Positions 1 through 12,996 of a DNA stretch of 64,000 nucleotides are shown piece after piece. Source of the stretch: Paulownia fortunei (Eukaryota > Streptophyta > Magnoliopsida > Lamiales > Paulowniaceae). The notes beneath the pieces were generated by a model. That model had not been told where the DNA came from. It saw only the letters and a list, made by a program, of their open reading frames with translations, and ran no database searches. The stretch covers positions 18,259,993-18,323,992 of the forward strand of contig CM033109.1 in NCBI GenBank assembly GCA_019321725.1. The letters run 5' to 3'. The translations under genes were made by a program, and so were the position numbers. Position 1 is the first letter of the stretch; each line of letters opens with the position of its first letter.

Positions 1-1367
1 TTCGTAATTATAAGATAATTGGTTGAAATGTCCATATATTAGGCAGGAGATTATCCCACGACAATTTATTTTTATGAAATATTTCACTTTATTATACCAT
101 AATTAGGTTTCGATGGTGAAATGAAATACATAAGTTCAACATACAAATTACAAAACAATCATACTATGTGAGAATCTCGCGGAATATTTTGATAGAAATT
201 GGATCAATGGTGTGTGGGAACATTTTAAATTTGCTGGCCAAAACAAATTGATCGGATGGGGAGAAAGTGCACTACCCCAATTGAGTTTGCATAGGCCTTC
301 GGATACGTGACATAGTGAATTTTAAATTTTTTAAAAATAATTATTATAACAATTATAGTATTTTTAATGTATTCTTGTTGTTCTGATAGATCAATTATAT
401 AAAATTAATTTTTGTGTGGAAAAAGTTGGTGCCCATTAGGTTTCATTTTCAAACTTATTTTCGTACTTCAAGGTTGAAAATATTTTTGCTAAGTTTGTGT
501 AAAAATAAAAATATGTTTGAATTAGTTGTGTTTCTATGTAGATTATAAATATTTGAAACTTTTACCTCAAACTTCCAGCTGATTTCAACGAGTTTAGCTA
601 CTGAAAATTGACAACCTTCCTTATCCAACACAAGGATAGAGATAATATTTTTTTTTATTTTAGGTATATAAAAGTAGTTCTTTAAAATTATTCTAATTCC
701 ACCGCCTAATGTTAAGTGGCTAATGGAGCAACTTTTGCTCCATTCCCTAGACTTAGGGTTGTCTATCCTCTACTTAACTTCTTGCTTCTTGTCATTACCT
801 ATAAATTAATACAAAAATGAGAATCACACTTGGTATCTAATACCCATGGAGCGTCATTAACTGAAAGGTTATTTTTGGTGAGTTGTGGTACCAAATCGAA
901 CAAAAGAAAAAAGAAAGAATGAATAAAAAAGAAAAGAAAAGAAAACAGAGGTACATTGTTAGTGAGTCTCCACAATTAGGCGCCTATGTGCAGAGTGAGC
1001 AGCACCATGCAATTTGATCTGAAAAAGAATGTCACTAGGCACGAGATGTGTTTTAGATGCAGATTTGGGCCTTTTTTTTTTTGTAGAATCCTAATATAAA
1101 TAGGAGAAGGGGCTGGATTCGTAAGATTGATATAGTATTTCGAGTGTTTTTGAGAGGAAAATTATATTTTGGCCTCAGAGTGCAAGAGAATTCTCTTGTA
1201 ATTTATAATTTTCTTCCATCATAGTGAAATCTATGACGGTAAAATAGGATGTAGTCACATATTATGGAGAACTTATATAAATTTGGCGTGTCTTGCATTT
1301 AATTTCATTTGCAATTTTGTTCGTTCTCAATAATTTTAGAGAATTAGAATGCAACTAATTCCTAACA
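1..1367 (+). repeat. Copia-type 5' LTR, left arm (5' end outside window)
   Basis: This non-coding AT-rich stretch lies directly before a copia gag reading frame. It ends in TAACA at 1367, two bases before TGGTGCTAAAGC (1370-1381), which resembles the TGGTATCAGAGC primer-binding site of plant copia elements, complementary to initiator tRNA-Met. The end is inferred from the CA terminus and this site. The outer LTR start was not found and may lie beyond the window. The LTR promoter probably lies around 1090-1140 but no box was assigned. Confidence 0.6.
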
Positions 1368-1401
1368 ATTGGTGCTAAAGCTAATGTTCAGTTTGAGAAC
1401 G

Positions 1402-2532
1402 ATGGTGGGCGAAGAAGGATTGGTATCGTGTATCCCTTTTTTGATGGTTCAAATTTTTTGTTATGGAAGATGTAGATGGAGTACTACCTCTATAGCAAGA
1501 AATTGCATTTACCTTTGGAAAGGATGAAAAATGAAGGCATGCAGGATGATGATTGGAATCTCTTTGATAGATAGGTGTTGGGGGTGATTAGTTTTGATAT
1601 TGTTGAAGAACATAGCCATAATATAACGAAAGAGAGGACCACAATAGGGTTGACGAAAGAATTTTCAAATATGTATAAGAAGCCCTCAACATATATTAAG
1701 GTACATCTCTTGAAAAAAATTATTTAATTTGAAGATGCCTAAAGGTGGTTTAGTGGTAGAGCATCTAAATGAATTTAGTACTGTAGTAAATCAATTGGTC
1801 TCTATGGAGATTAAATCTGATGATGAGATATGTGTTATGATTCTCTTGGCTCCATTACCAAATAAAATGGTACCCATCAAAGCACCCGTTACCACCTTGA
1901 TTGGGTATGCAAAATTAAAATTTATTAATATCAATTCTATTCGAGTGAAAAAAGTTTGCATTAAGGATTCTATCGAAGTCTCAACATCAAATTTGGCTCT
2001 CAATGTTGATAATGGGGGGGGGGGTAAAAACTCTGAGAGAAATTCAAGTAGGGGTAATGGTAATAAAGGCATGTCAAAAAATGGGAGGAGCAAGTCTAGA
2101 AATGGCAAGAATGTAGAGTGTTGGAATTATGGCAAGATTAGTTACTTGAAGAAGAACTGTAATGCTACAAAGAAGAATAGTGACAAGAACAATGATGTGG
2201 CAAATGCAATCACTGATGAGGTACATAATTCTTTACTTATGATTCTTAGGTAAAAGATTCGAAAACATCATTTCATACTAGGCTTATCGTAATATCTTGG
2301 AGAATTATATTGCAAAAAATCATGGAAAGATTTATCTTGCTAATGGAGAACCTGTGAATATTATTGGTATTGGTGATGTCATTTTGAAAATACTTAATGA
2401 GTCAATGTGGAAGACTTAAAGGGTGAAGCAAGTACCAGGTTTGATGTGAAATTTGATTTTAGTTGGATAATTTGATGATAAAGGACATAATGTTACTTTC
2501 AGTTGTGGAGGTTGAAAGGTCACAAAGGTAGC
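1402..2532 (+). pseudogene. Copia gag-protease pseudogene, left arm
   Basis: The frame opens with ATG at 1402 and shows the copia gag start, with FDGSNFLLWKM followed by a stop where the family has Gln. A second stop follows, then a frameshift in an A-run near 1715. From 1729 the frame reads MKMPKGGLVVEHLNEF, typical of the UBN2 gag domain of TNT1-94-like elements, and ends at 2253. A degenerate zinc knuckle (CWNYGKISYLKKNC, second Cys and His lost) is at about 2116-2160. A run of ten G at about 2013-2022 is shorter in the right arm. Pre-integrase homology continues to 2532. Nothing functional can be made from it. Confidence 0.85.
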
Positions 2533-2596
2533 ATAAAATATCATGTTGAAAGTTGGCAAGTTGGCAAGTTGGCAAGTTGAAAGCATAAAATATCAT
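2531..2596. repeat. Rearrangement scar with templated short repeats
   Basis: GCATAAAATATCAT occurs at 2531-2544 and again at 2583-2596. Between the two copies lie GTTGAAAG (2545-2552), three head-to-tail TTGGCAAG units (2553-2576) and GTTGAAAG again (2576-2583). The scar sits exactly where the left arm jumps from the partner of 17661 to the partner of about 16492, skipping about 1.17 kb. Duplicated flanks around short iterations are typical of template switching during end joining; the mechanism is inferred. Confidence 0.75.
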
Positions 2597-3987
2597 ACCA
2601 AAACCTTAAACACCAAGCTATCTAGGTTTTACAAACTAGAACTTAATCTAGTCCCTCCAATACCTTAATTTCTCATCTTAGATACATGTAAATATCATAT
2701 AATTGAAGTATTATAACTCTAATATTATGTACCTAATTATTAACACTCAATAGCAATATGTCTAGATTGAAATATGTTAAGATATCAAATGGGACAGATT
2801 CATATTTACTTGCTGTCCAATTTAGTTGTATGATAATTTTGACATCCCTAAACATATCCAATCACTCCCAATTTTTTACCACACTTAGATAACATGTATA
2901 TAAATATAACCATATCATAGAATTGATAAAACTAATGGGTATAGCTTCCTAAGTTCAGCTCCCTTCACAACATACTGAAATAGATTATTTTCCTACTGTG
3001 ACAGTTTTGCACACTTCATGACATTGATGGTTTTGGCACCCTTATGTATATCCAATCTCTCCCAACTTTTTACCACACTTATATAACATATACATAGAGA
3101 CCACCAGGTTATATTCTTGCCAAAACTAATGGATTTATCTCCCCTAATTCAGTCTCTTTCACAGCATACCAAAACAGATTTTGCTACTTTGGCAGTTTGA
3201 GTGTTTCTCCAATATCATTCTTTATTTCAATTTCTAATCGATCAAAATTTATTCCAATACTCTTAACTCATATATAAACATGTATATGATGATAATTACA
3301 GGTTTTATTCAACATACCATATACTTTTGAAGCCTAAAACACAAGAATACAGCAAGGTGACAGTTTCTAGCACAAGTGTTTTCTAACAAATATTTCCAAC
3401 CACAAACCCTTTCTTTATCCACCAAAGCCTATCTAATAACATCCTAACACATTTATAAATAATATTCAAAGCTTAATAAGCCAATAAACCTCAAAATAAA
3501 TCTGAAAGTCATGCCAAACCCGTAGGTTAAGCTCACCTTGCACAGTTTTCTACTTGAACTTGGTTATTTCTCCTTTCCTTTGCTTGTTTTACCTCCATTT
3601 TCGGTTGGAATCACATAGGACCTATTTAGAGATATTTTTCCATGTATTTAAAATCTGAAATGGTTCATAAGAAGGTTCAAGTCGTGGCTATTAGCTTAAG
3701 AGTGAAGAATATGTTGAAGTTCTAGCTTGATAAGTCTAAGCATGAGGTGGCATAAACTTCAGGTGGCATGTAATGGTATAATCTGATTTTCTCCCTTATC
3801 TTGCAGCCCAAATCTTGTGTGTCTCACATATTCTTATTTGGTTGCAACCTATCTTCATCACCATTCATTCCCGTAGCTAGTTCCTATACCCGTTCATTAG
3901 GTTCTTCACCCGAAAAATCATCGGTTCTTGCCCGATTGATAAGTTTGTGCACCGAAAGTATTATAAGCCTATGAACCTAGTTATATA
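2583..3987 (-). repeat. Partial inverted copy of the long LTR-like insert
   Basis: This is the minus-strand counterpart of 15114-16492, part of the 2.86-kb insert at 14724-17582. Sample stretches agree at roughly 95 percent by eye, for example around 2941-3045 against the complement of about 16020-16125. It ends abruptly at 3987, where the leucyl-tRNA synthetase fragment begins. No coding sequence was recognised. Confidence 0.85.
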
Positions 3988-5696
3988 TGCCCACTGATTC
4001 AACCAGCTCAAGGTGTGTTCAAAGCCATGCCGTGACTCCTCCGAATAGAGATTCATGCCAGCCAAACACTCCTCTGCAGCCTTCTTCCATTCTTGTTCTC
4101 CATAACTTATGTACCACTGATCAGTCAATGCCACAACACACTCATCCCCAGATCTTGAGATGGCTTTCTTTTCAGGCTCACTATAGACCACAGCTTGCTC
4201 CAGTTCTAGAAGCTTGCTCCTAATCATAAATTTAGCCTCCTGAACTTTCATTCCAGCAAATTCACCTACAAGCATTGTTCCCTCATAGAACCCTCCATTA
4301 TATATTATTTTCTTGGCATCATCAAGCTTTTCCCTCTCATTCTGGCTTTTAATTTTTTTCTCAATGCAGATTCTCTCCGCTGACTTATCTCCAAAATCAG
4401 GGTGGTGAATGATTGGTATGATCTCGAATGGCAAAACCCACTCATCCTTCACATTATACTTGGCTCTGAATGCTGGCTTTGCTTTCAAGTCATGGAGGGC
4501 CATGTAATCATTCGGAGAATCACTAGGAACACTAGTAACAATTCCAGTACCCTTGTCAGTGAGAACTGATAACATGGGTAGAGTATATATTTTTTCATTA
4601 TATGCTAAAGGAGATTTCAAAGGCAAACCGATAAGGTCGTGACCAGTCAACTCAACCAAACAAGTTGGCCTCTTAGGAACACGTGACAGCTTTTGATAAG
4701 CCAAATTCAGAGCTGCCCTCATGGTTAAGATGAACACATCAGTGTCATTAATTTCAAATGCCCCATACTTTCCATCCGGTAATACCCAACAATTTGTTTG
4801 CCCATACATTGTCTCTGGTCTCAATGTAGCGGCGGCAAGGTACACCTTCTTTCCCTCCAAAACACTCATCTTTGGTGGGAAAGGTGGGATAACCTCCATT
4901 TTTATGAGTGTGTACTCCTGTGGCAGATCCCCTTCCCCTGAAGCCCGATCATGATCAGCACATGGTTGACCATCTAAAGGAGAAAATATAGCATACCTCA
5001 AGGCCTTAACAATCTTTCCCATCGCTTTCAACCTCCTCATCTGCCACCGAACAAAAGAATCAAAATATGGATTCATATCAGTTGTGATAAATGTGCGCCT
5101 CCAGTCACATCCCAATCCAAAAGCCTTCAAATCCTCCACAGCCAGAGGGGGAAAAAGGTCAACCAATGATACGGGTCTGTGAACCTGGCAATCTCCTCAT
5201 CAGACAAACCGTAACTCTGCATAATCTCCCATTGATACTTAGCACCACTGGATTTTACAACAGTCTTTGATTTCTTACCCTTAAATTTGCCATCTGGTTG
5301 AGTCTGATTTTGATTCTCACCCTCCACTTTACCCTCTGGCTCACCACTTTCCTCCTCTTTTACAACTGGAAACACAGGCAGGTTTCCAAACATCTCAATC
5401 TCTCGGGTAAGCTTATCAGCTGAAGCCTTAATAGGCACCCCAGTACAGTGAAACACAAAAGGCAATAGCACGTTTGCCCCCCTCATTCTATGATAAGCAG
5501 CAACAAATTCAAGTTTTGAGAGAGAAAATGCATGGCCCAAGTGGAGATAACCATTCATATAAGGGAATGGAAAGTTACCAAAAAACTTCTCACCCAGTTT
5601 GGGTGGTGAATCCTTTGGATCAGCCCGGAAGACATCACCCTCTAACCACCACTTATGGACCTGTGACTCAATTTCCAGAAGACGGTCTCTTCGAGC
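3988..5696 (-). pseudogene. Cytosolic leucyl-tRNA synthetase fragment (N-terminal half)
   Basis: Minus-strand translation follows plant cytosolic leucine-tRNA ligase from near the N-terminus (ARRDRLLEIE at 5696) through MNGYLHLGHAFS, with the class I HxGH signature, the CP1 editing domain (TLRPETMYGQTN; GTGIVTSVPSD) and on to HTLSWLNQWA at 3988. About 570 codons are covered of roughly 1,090 in the family, so the C-terminal half with the KMSKS loop is absent. One base is missing from a C-run near 5145-5150, which splits the frame into 5558-5127 and 5166-3961. No intron is visible. The frame reads on into repeat DNA (YITRFIGL, stop). It cannot encode a working enzyme. It lies in the same orientation as the copia remnant next to it, suggesting capture or insertion of a host gene piece. 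Confidence 0.93.
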
Positions 5697-5699
5697 TTA

Positions 5700-8340
5700 T
5701 TATAGACTGATATCTACTCATGACAACTCAAAGTATTTGTGATATCATGTCTCGTACATAGACTTGCATACGTTATATTTTCTACAAAAGATGCATAAAG
5801 TATGTGATTCATTCTTTTTCTTTTCTCTAGAAGTCTTTGCAGAGGTTTTTACAGACATAGACTTTGAAAGAGAAAACTTACGACTTATAGGGAGGAATCT
5901 ACTCTTGGATCCCTCCATGCTAAACCCTTTTAGCATTTAAGTACATGGATTTGGGATAGTCCGTGCATCCTCTCAGATCTATATAGATCTTGATCCCCAA
6001 CCTCTAGAATGCTTATTCTAATTCTTTCATGGAAAACTTAGTAAATAAAAAATCTCAATTGACTGCAAAATTCCTACATCATCTCTATGAGTAGAATATC
6101 ATCAATGTAAAGTACAATAAACCTCACCATGCTCATACTAACATTCTTGTACATACTGGGTTCATCCACATTCCTTAGGGAATCAAACTATTTGATTGCC
6201 TCACCGAATTGAATGTTCTACCTTCAAGAGTTTGTTTGAGTCTAGAAATGGACATTTGAAGTTTGCCAATATTTTGCTCACCTCATTTGGATATAAAGTC
6301 CTCAAGATGCTTCCTGTAGATATCTTTCTCAATACCCCTACTGAGGAAGGCTAGTCTTCATATCTCTCTACCATGTCTTGTAGTCATAATACACAAATAT
6401 GGCCAACAAAATCTGAATGGACTTTAGCATCGTAGCTGGTAAAGATTTTCTCAACAATCAACACCTTGACTTTGAGCATAACTATTTGCTACCTATCGTG
6501 CTTTATAGGTCACCACCTCCCCATTTACTCCAAACTTCTGCTTGTAGACCTATTTACAACTAATAGGTATAATACTCTATGATGGGTCTATCAAGGTCCA
6601 TACCCTGTTGTAGTACAAAGAGTCCATTCTGGATTACATAGCCTTTTTCCATCTTCCTAAATTGATGTCAAGCATCAATTGCTCCTTAGATCAATATCCA
6701 AAGGAATATCTTTTTTGTTACTCTCTAACAAAAAGTTGTACCTCATAGGTACCTTTGAGATCCTTTTGGATCTCCTAGGAGATTGCGTACTAGAAATGCT
6801 AGTAATTTATTCAAACACTATTACCTAATATGAGATGCTTCGTGGTTCTTGAACCCATTCAAGTTCTATAACCTTACTCCTTTTCTATCTAATAGAAACT
6901 CTTTTCTGAGAATGTGACATTGCTCAAAACAGACACATGTATCACAAGAGGCCATAGAAATGGTATCCAATGGATTCCTTTGGATACCTCACAAGCTTTG
7001 CATAAGTAGGATCTTATATTCAACTTATCTCCCACTAGTTGCCTCAAATAAGTAGGTCCATACCGTCAGGTATGTATAAGATGAGATTTTGCCACACCAC
7101 ATCTCATATAGTATTTTGGGCACCTACTTTGATGGCACTCTATTTAATAGATAAGCTACCGATTCTAGAGCATAGCCCCCAAATGAAAAGGGAATCCTAG
7201 TGAAGCTCATCATAGACCGGACCATGTCCAACAAAGTTTGTTTCCTTGCCCAGTTCCCTCATTTAACTGTGGAGTAGCATATGGAGTCCACTGCGAGAGA
7301 ACCACATTCTCTCTTAGATAATCAAGAAACTCCAAGCCTAAGTACTCACCTTCTCGATTTTCTCAAAGAATTTTAATACATTGCTTGGTTTGTTTCTCCA
7401 CTTCTTGCTTGAAGTCTTTGAACCTTTCAAAGGCTTTAGACTTGCATCTTAAAAAATACACATACCTATACCTTAAATGATTGTTGGTAAAGGTAATGAC
7501 GTATTGGTAGTTTCATCGGGCACTAATACTTAATAACACGTATACATTCGCATAGATCAAATCCAAAGGATTTACAGCATGCTCCACTTGCCTAATAGAT
7601 GGTGATTTGATCATATTTCGTTAAGACAAGATTCACATATTGACATTTCTTACTCGTCCAAAAAGTCAACTAATTATGCCATCTTGTAAACGTTTTTTAG
7701 AGATATGACCTAATCGCGCATTCTATAAGTATGTGGAACTAAGACTATTTACTTTACGTTTGTTTTGTTGAATGAAAAGTACGGAATTTGTGGTTGTATA
7801 AATCATTTTTCAATGTACCAACATCAAGAACCATTGAAAATTTTCATTCTTTGATTTTTCAATCAAACATTCTATGTCCAATAGAGATTCTGTTCTTAAT
7901 GTCATTTTGGTACCAAAGTCAAATAATAAATGGTACTGTAATTCTATCTAGAGCTAAGTGGACCATCCTTATGGACAATAAAATAATGCTTGCTTTACCT
8001 TAATCCTAAGGGTCGTCATTCTTCTTATCTCATCCTTTTTGTCATATATTGTAACCCCTTGTGAAGATGGAATCATTATCTAGTATCCAATACCTAAGAA
8101 GAATTGTCAACTCTGATGGTTGACTTCAACAAAATATAAATTTAAATCAAAACCCTTTCTAATTCATTTAAGCAAGTCAACACTTGTATTTTCTCTTTTC
8201 ATGCCCTGACAGGCTGTAATGGTGGCATGAACCAATCTTATCTAGATTAATCCCTAGCTTTGTCCGATATTGAATTTTGTTCCTATTGAAAACTCTTTCT
8301 TATTCCTTCTCTTAGACATTTTATCTTAGAGTAGGTAGAA
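5700..8340 (-). pseudogene. Decayed Ty1/copia gag-pol
   Basis: Minus-strand fragments, in many frames with many stops, line up in copia order. They are a gag zinc-knuckle remnant near 8200-8230, pre-integrase, integrase with LLDMVRSMMS near 7200, RT start KFGVNGEVVTYKAR near 6500, the RT catalytic box FIVLYIDDILLI near 6090-6125, and SKSRFLPISRKFSLSKS near 5900, after which homology stops at the leucyl-tRNA synthetase fragment. Motifs suggest a different copia lineage from the gag in the arms. RNase H and the 3' LTR are missing. Confidence 0.8.
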
Positions 8341-9749
8341 CCAACTGCCAAAATTGGGCTTAATCAGCTAGAGTCTCCTATAACTTTATAGGAGGTCTTT
8401 TTTCAACAATTATAGAAGGTTCACTACAACCCTTCGTAGAATGTGTAGTGGGAGGTGCTTGCACAACTTTTGTACATTTATAAACCTCTTTGTTTATCTA
8501 ACTATTGTAGAAACTCTCCTTCGTACATTTGTAAACCTCTCAAATTCAAGAATCATTCTCCAATTTCAAGAGCAATTGATGTTATAATATGGTCTATAAT
8601 TATAAATGTCTCCAACTATTTTATTCAAATCTCATCACCCTCTAAATGGCAATTCAAAAAATTCAATTTTCTAGTGGGCTTGTGGTCCAATTATAATTTT
8701 GCATGCTCCAATTTATGAGCCCACATAAAATATTAAAAGCTAGTCAACACATTAACGATTGCATTCTCATACAACCCTCAAACTATTTTACCTCACCTCT
8801 TCCTATCTGCCCCAATTTTATGATCATATATGGTAATAAGTGTCAAGCATGACCTATCAAACCTCCATATAGATAGAGCATGACTTATGGACGATGATAA
8901 AAGATTTCATCCCATAGGCATTAGCTTTCCATCATTAAGGCATCATCATCTAACTACTTTTGATGGAATGCATGAAGGATTAAGCCCAACTCATTTTTGT
9001 CCATATTTGCGTGATATGTAATTTAGTTAAAAATTCCTCAACTTAACTTTTCAAGTAGGGGTCTAAATTTATAATTCCAAAACCTCATCTATAATTCCTA
9101 AGTTCATTTATCTAATGTTGCACTTAATCATAAGGAATACATTAGATAAACCATGACCTAGTCTAATTAGGCCTCTCCTACGAGCCCATAAGCTTGGGCT
9201 AGGACCTTAATCCAATTAATTGATCTCCATTAATTAATGAAAGCCAACTTAATTAATTAATCCAATCAATTAATTAATTGATTTTACTTAGGCCTACCAA
9301 ATCAAATTAGGCCCAACTAAATAATTATAATATTTCATTAATTAAATTAATTCAACTCCTTAAATTAATTTAGTCTATTGTAATTAATTGATCAAAATAA
9401 CTCCTCATGAGCCTCCAATCATAATTAGGTCTAATTAAATAATTCTATTATTTAATTAGTTGAATTAATTTAACTCTTTAAATTCATTCTAGCTCTAGTT
9501 AATTTAACTCTAGGGCATGTATTATCAGTCGAAATTCTATTTTGGCTTAATTACTATGATATTATTTCAAGTTACATTAACTCGTTGATGAATCATTAGA
9601 AAATCCTTATATAATATTCATCTTGCATTGGCCAAGGTCTTCAGAGTTAAAGTATAACAACATAGAAAATTTACCTATTCTAACATATAGGTAATAGATC
9701 CTTTATTGGTCACTCATTAATCTCCATACATGAAAATGCACATCCAACT
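8341..9749. other. AT-rich non-coding, probably rest of the decayed copia element
   Basis: No reading frame was recognised. The stretch lies upstream, in minus-strand terms, of the decayed gag-pol, so it may hold its gag start, leader and LTR. A dense TAATTAATTAA tract is at about 9205-9300. No LTR ends were identified. Confidence 0.4.
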
Positions 9750-10853
9750 AAACCCCTTAATATTGTCATGCAATCAGAAAATACATCAAAGTGCAATATG
9801 TTGTGCATAAGGTTACCATGGTACCTCAAGTTTAACGAGTAGTTAATGAATATCATAAATTCTCGTTTAACGAACAATATTCAAATTGATAAGTTCTAGT
9901 GGGTTGGTTCGGTCTACTTGTTCTCTAACAAACACCCACACACATGCACTTGCATTACCATGTCGTTATCTTTGGAGCGAGACATCCTCCTTTTGAGCAT
10001 GATCGAGTGCGCGAGTCTTTTTGGGCTTATCAATATCTTATCTCATTGATTCCTTGACTCCAAATGAGTTTAAGACCAAAGTCATAGACGAATATTCTAT
10101 GATCGCCATTATATGCGCGACCATTCCTCATAACTATGTATTGTCTAAGGACTTTATTAATTATCTAAATGTGATTACAAATAAATAAATATCTTTTAAT
10201 TAATATATTTTGAATAAGAGTGTTCACAGCAAAAGTATAAAAGCGGCCAATAATTGCCACGTCGGACACTACTCTAACATACATATATTGTGATGAACTA
10301 TCATCAAACCTAGTAGGTTTCCTCAAAGTGAAGTATCTTCATCCCTTCTCACTCATGTGTCCAAGCCTATAATGTTGAAGCTCAGAGTTAACAGTGAAAT
10401 CAGCAAAAGCTATGGTATCCTTACAAAAAGAATTAATATAGAGGGTTCTAGTCCTACTTCCTCGAGCAACAACCATAGCTCCCTTTGTGACCTTCCAACC
10501 TCCACAATAGAAAGTAACATTATGTCCTTTACCATCAAGTTGTCCAACTTAAAAATTTCGCATCAAACCTTGTATATGCCTCACCGCCCGAGTCTTCCAC
10601 ATAAACTCATATTTCAAAATGACATCACTAATACTAATAATATTCAAAGGTTATTCATCAACAAGATAAACCTTTCCATGATTTATAGCAATGTAATTCT
10701 CCAAGACAACATGATAAGCTATAGTTAAAAATACATTCGAGTTTATTACCAAAGAATCATAAGAGTTATAAATAGACAATAGTAAAAAATTACGTACCTC
10801 ATCGGTATATCACATTGGCCACATCATTGTTCTTGTCACCATTATTTGGAGCC
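9750..10853 (-). repeat. Array unit 1
   Basis: This is the most diverged unit and the longest. Non-coding module at about 9750-10320, then the minus-strand pre-integrase/protease remnant at about 10330-10850. Its left edge marks the end of array homology. Confidence 0.8.
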
Positions 10854-11925
10854 CTAAAATCCTTATAATTGTTATGCAATCAAAAAATATATCAAAGTGT
10901 AACATGTTGTGCACAAGGTTACCATGCTGCCTCAAGTCTAAAGACTAGTTAATGTATTATCGTAAATTCTCATTTGACGAATAATATTTTCAATTGAAAA
11001 TTTCTAGTGAGTTTTTTCAGTATACTTGTTCTCCAACAAGCACCCACACACATGCAATAGGATCACCACATCGATGCCTATGGAACAAGATATCTCCATT
11101 CGAGAATGATTGTGTATGCTAGTCTTTTTGGGCTTATGGATATCTCATATCAATGAATCCTGGACTAGGAAGTTTAAGACTAAAGTCATAAAGGCATATT
11201 CTATAATCGTCATTATATATGCGACCAGGCCCCGTAGTTCTATATTATCCAAGGACTTTATCGAATTGCCTAAATGTAATTATAAATAAAAAAAAGTTAT
11301 TTAATTAATATTTTGAATAAAAGTGTTCACAACAAGAGGATAGAAGGGCCAATAATTGGCATGTCGGGCACTACTCTTACACACATATGTTGTGAGCAAC
11401 TGTTTTCAAACATAGTAGTTTTCCTCATAGTGAACTACCTTCATTACCTTCTCACTCATGTGCCCAAGCCTATAATGCAATAACTTAGAGTTAATAGTGA
11501 AACCATCAAAATCTATGGGATCTCTATAATTGGAATTATTATAGAGGGTTCTAGTCTTACTTCCTCGAGCAATAACCATAGCTCCCTCTGTGACCTTCCA
11601 ACCTCCACAACTGAAATCAAATTTTGTATCAACCTAGTACATGCCTCACTCTCTGAGTCTTCTACATAGACTCGTAGATATTTTCAAAATAACATCACCA
11701 ATACTAATAACAATCAAAGGTTCTCCATCAACAAGATAAACCTTTCCATGATTTCAAGCAACGTAACTCTCCAAGATATCATAATAAGCTATAGTGTTAA
11801 AAGATGCCTCGCAGTCTATTACCCAAGAATCACAATAGTTATCAATAGAAAATAGTAAAGAATTACGTACCTCATTGGTAACCACATTGGCCACATCATT
11901 GTTCTTGTCACCATTCTTTGGAGCC
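10854..11925 (-). repeat. Array unit 2, with protease motif
   Basis: The minus-strand frame at 11951-11754 reads CDSWVIDCEASFNT, a degenerate form of the copia aspartic protease site DSWVLDSGASFH in which Gly is replaced. Upstream GDKNNDVANVVTNEV matches the linker after the gag zinc knuckle. No complete domain survives. Confidence 0.85.
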
Positions 11926-12996
11926 CTAAGCGCTTTTTGATTTTCTTGCAATTGAAAAATATATCAAAGTGCAATATGTGCACAAGGTTACCATTGTACC
12001 TCAAGTCTAAGAACTAGTTAACGTACTATCCTAAATTCTCATTTAATGAATAATATTTTTAATTGAGAATTTTCAGTGGGTTTGTTCAGTGTACTCGTTC
12101 TCCAACAAGCACCCACACACATGCAATAGGATCACACGCCGATGCCTACGAAGTGAGATATCCTCCATTCAAGAATGATCGTGTGCAAGTCTTTTTGGGC
12201 ATATCGTATCTCATCTCAATAAATCTAGAACTCGCAATGAGTTTAAGACTACAACCATAAAGAAATATTCCATGATTGTCATTATATACGTGACCATGCC
12301 CCATAGCTATATATTATCCAGGGACGTTATCTAATTATGTAAATGGAATTAAAGATAAGAAAAAGTCATTTAACTAATATATTTCAAATAAAAGTGTTCA
12401 CAACAAGAGTATAGAAGCAACCAATAATTGTTATTCAGGGCACTACTCTTACACACATATGTTATGATCAACTGTCTTCAAACCCAGTAGTTTTTCTCAA
12501 AGTAAACTACCTTCATCCCCTTCTCACTCATATGCCCAAGTCTAAAACCATAGCTCAGAGTTAACAGGGAAATCAGCAAAAACTATGGTATTCTTGTAAT
12601 TAGAATTAATATAGAGGGTTCCAGTTTTACTTCCTCGAGCAATAACCATGGTTCTCTTTGTGACCTTCCAACCTCCACAACTGAAATAAAATTTCGCATC
12701 AACCCTTATACATGCCTCACCCTTTGAGTCTTCCATACAGACTCATAGGTATTTTCAAAATAACATCACCAGTACCAATAATACTCAAAAGTTCTCCATC
12801 AACAAGATAAACATTTCCATGATTTCCAGCAACGTAATTTTCCTAGATATCATGATAAGCTAGAGTATTAAAAGATACTTTTGAGTCTATTAGCCAATAA
12901 TCACAAAAGTTATCAATAGATAATTGTAAATAATTACGTACCTCATTGGTGACCGCATTAGCCACATCATGATTCTTGTCACCATTCTTTGGAGCT
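11926..12996 (-). repeat. Array unit 3
   Basis: The minus-strand frame at 12736-12542 carries SCGGWKVTKRTMVIARGSKT, the copia pre-integrase signature. The rest is a decayed protease and the non-coding module. Confidence 0.85.

Larger units (their letters stand above)
1..3987 (+). repeat. Left arm of large inverted duplication
   Basis: Read on the minus strand, this segment matches 15114-20172. The outermost 120 bases are identical to the complement of 20053-20172. The match runs without a break to about 2532 (partner 17661), then resumes at about 2583 and continues to 3987 (partner 16492 down to 15114). The counterpart of about 16493-17660 is missing here. Contents from outside in are a copia LTR, a gag pseudogene, a rearrangement scar and part of a long LTR-like insert. 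The arm starts at the window edge, so its outer limit is unknown. Confidence 0.93.

Noticed and set aside
3961..5558. Functional leucyl-tRNA synthetase gene
   Set aside because: The C-terminal half with the KMSKS loop is missing, one frameshift is present, and the 3' end runs into repeat DNA.
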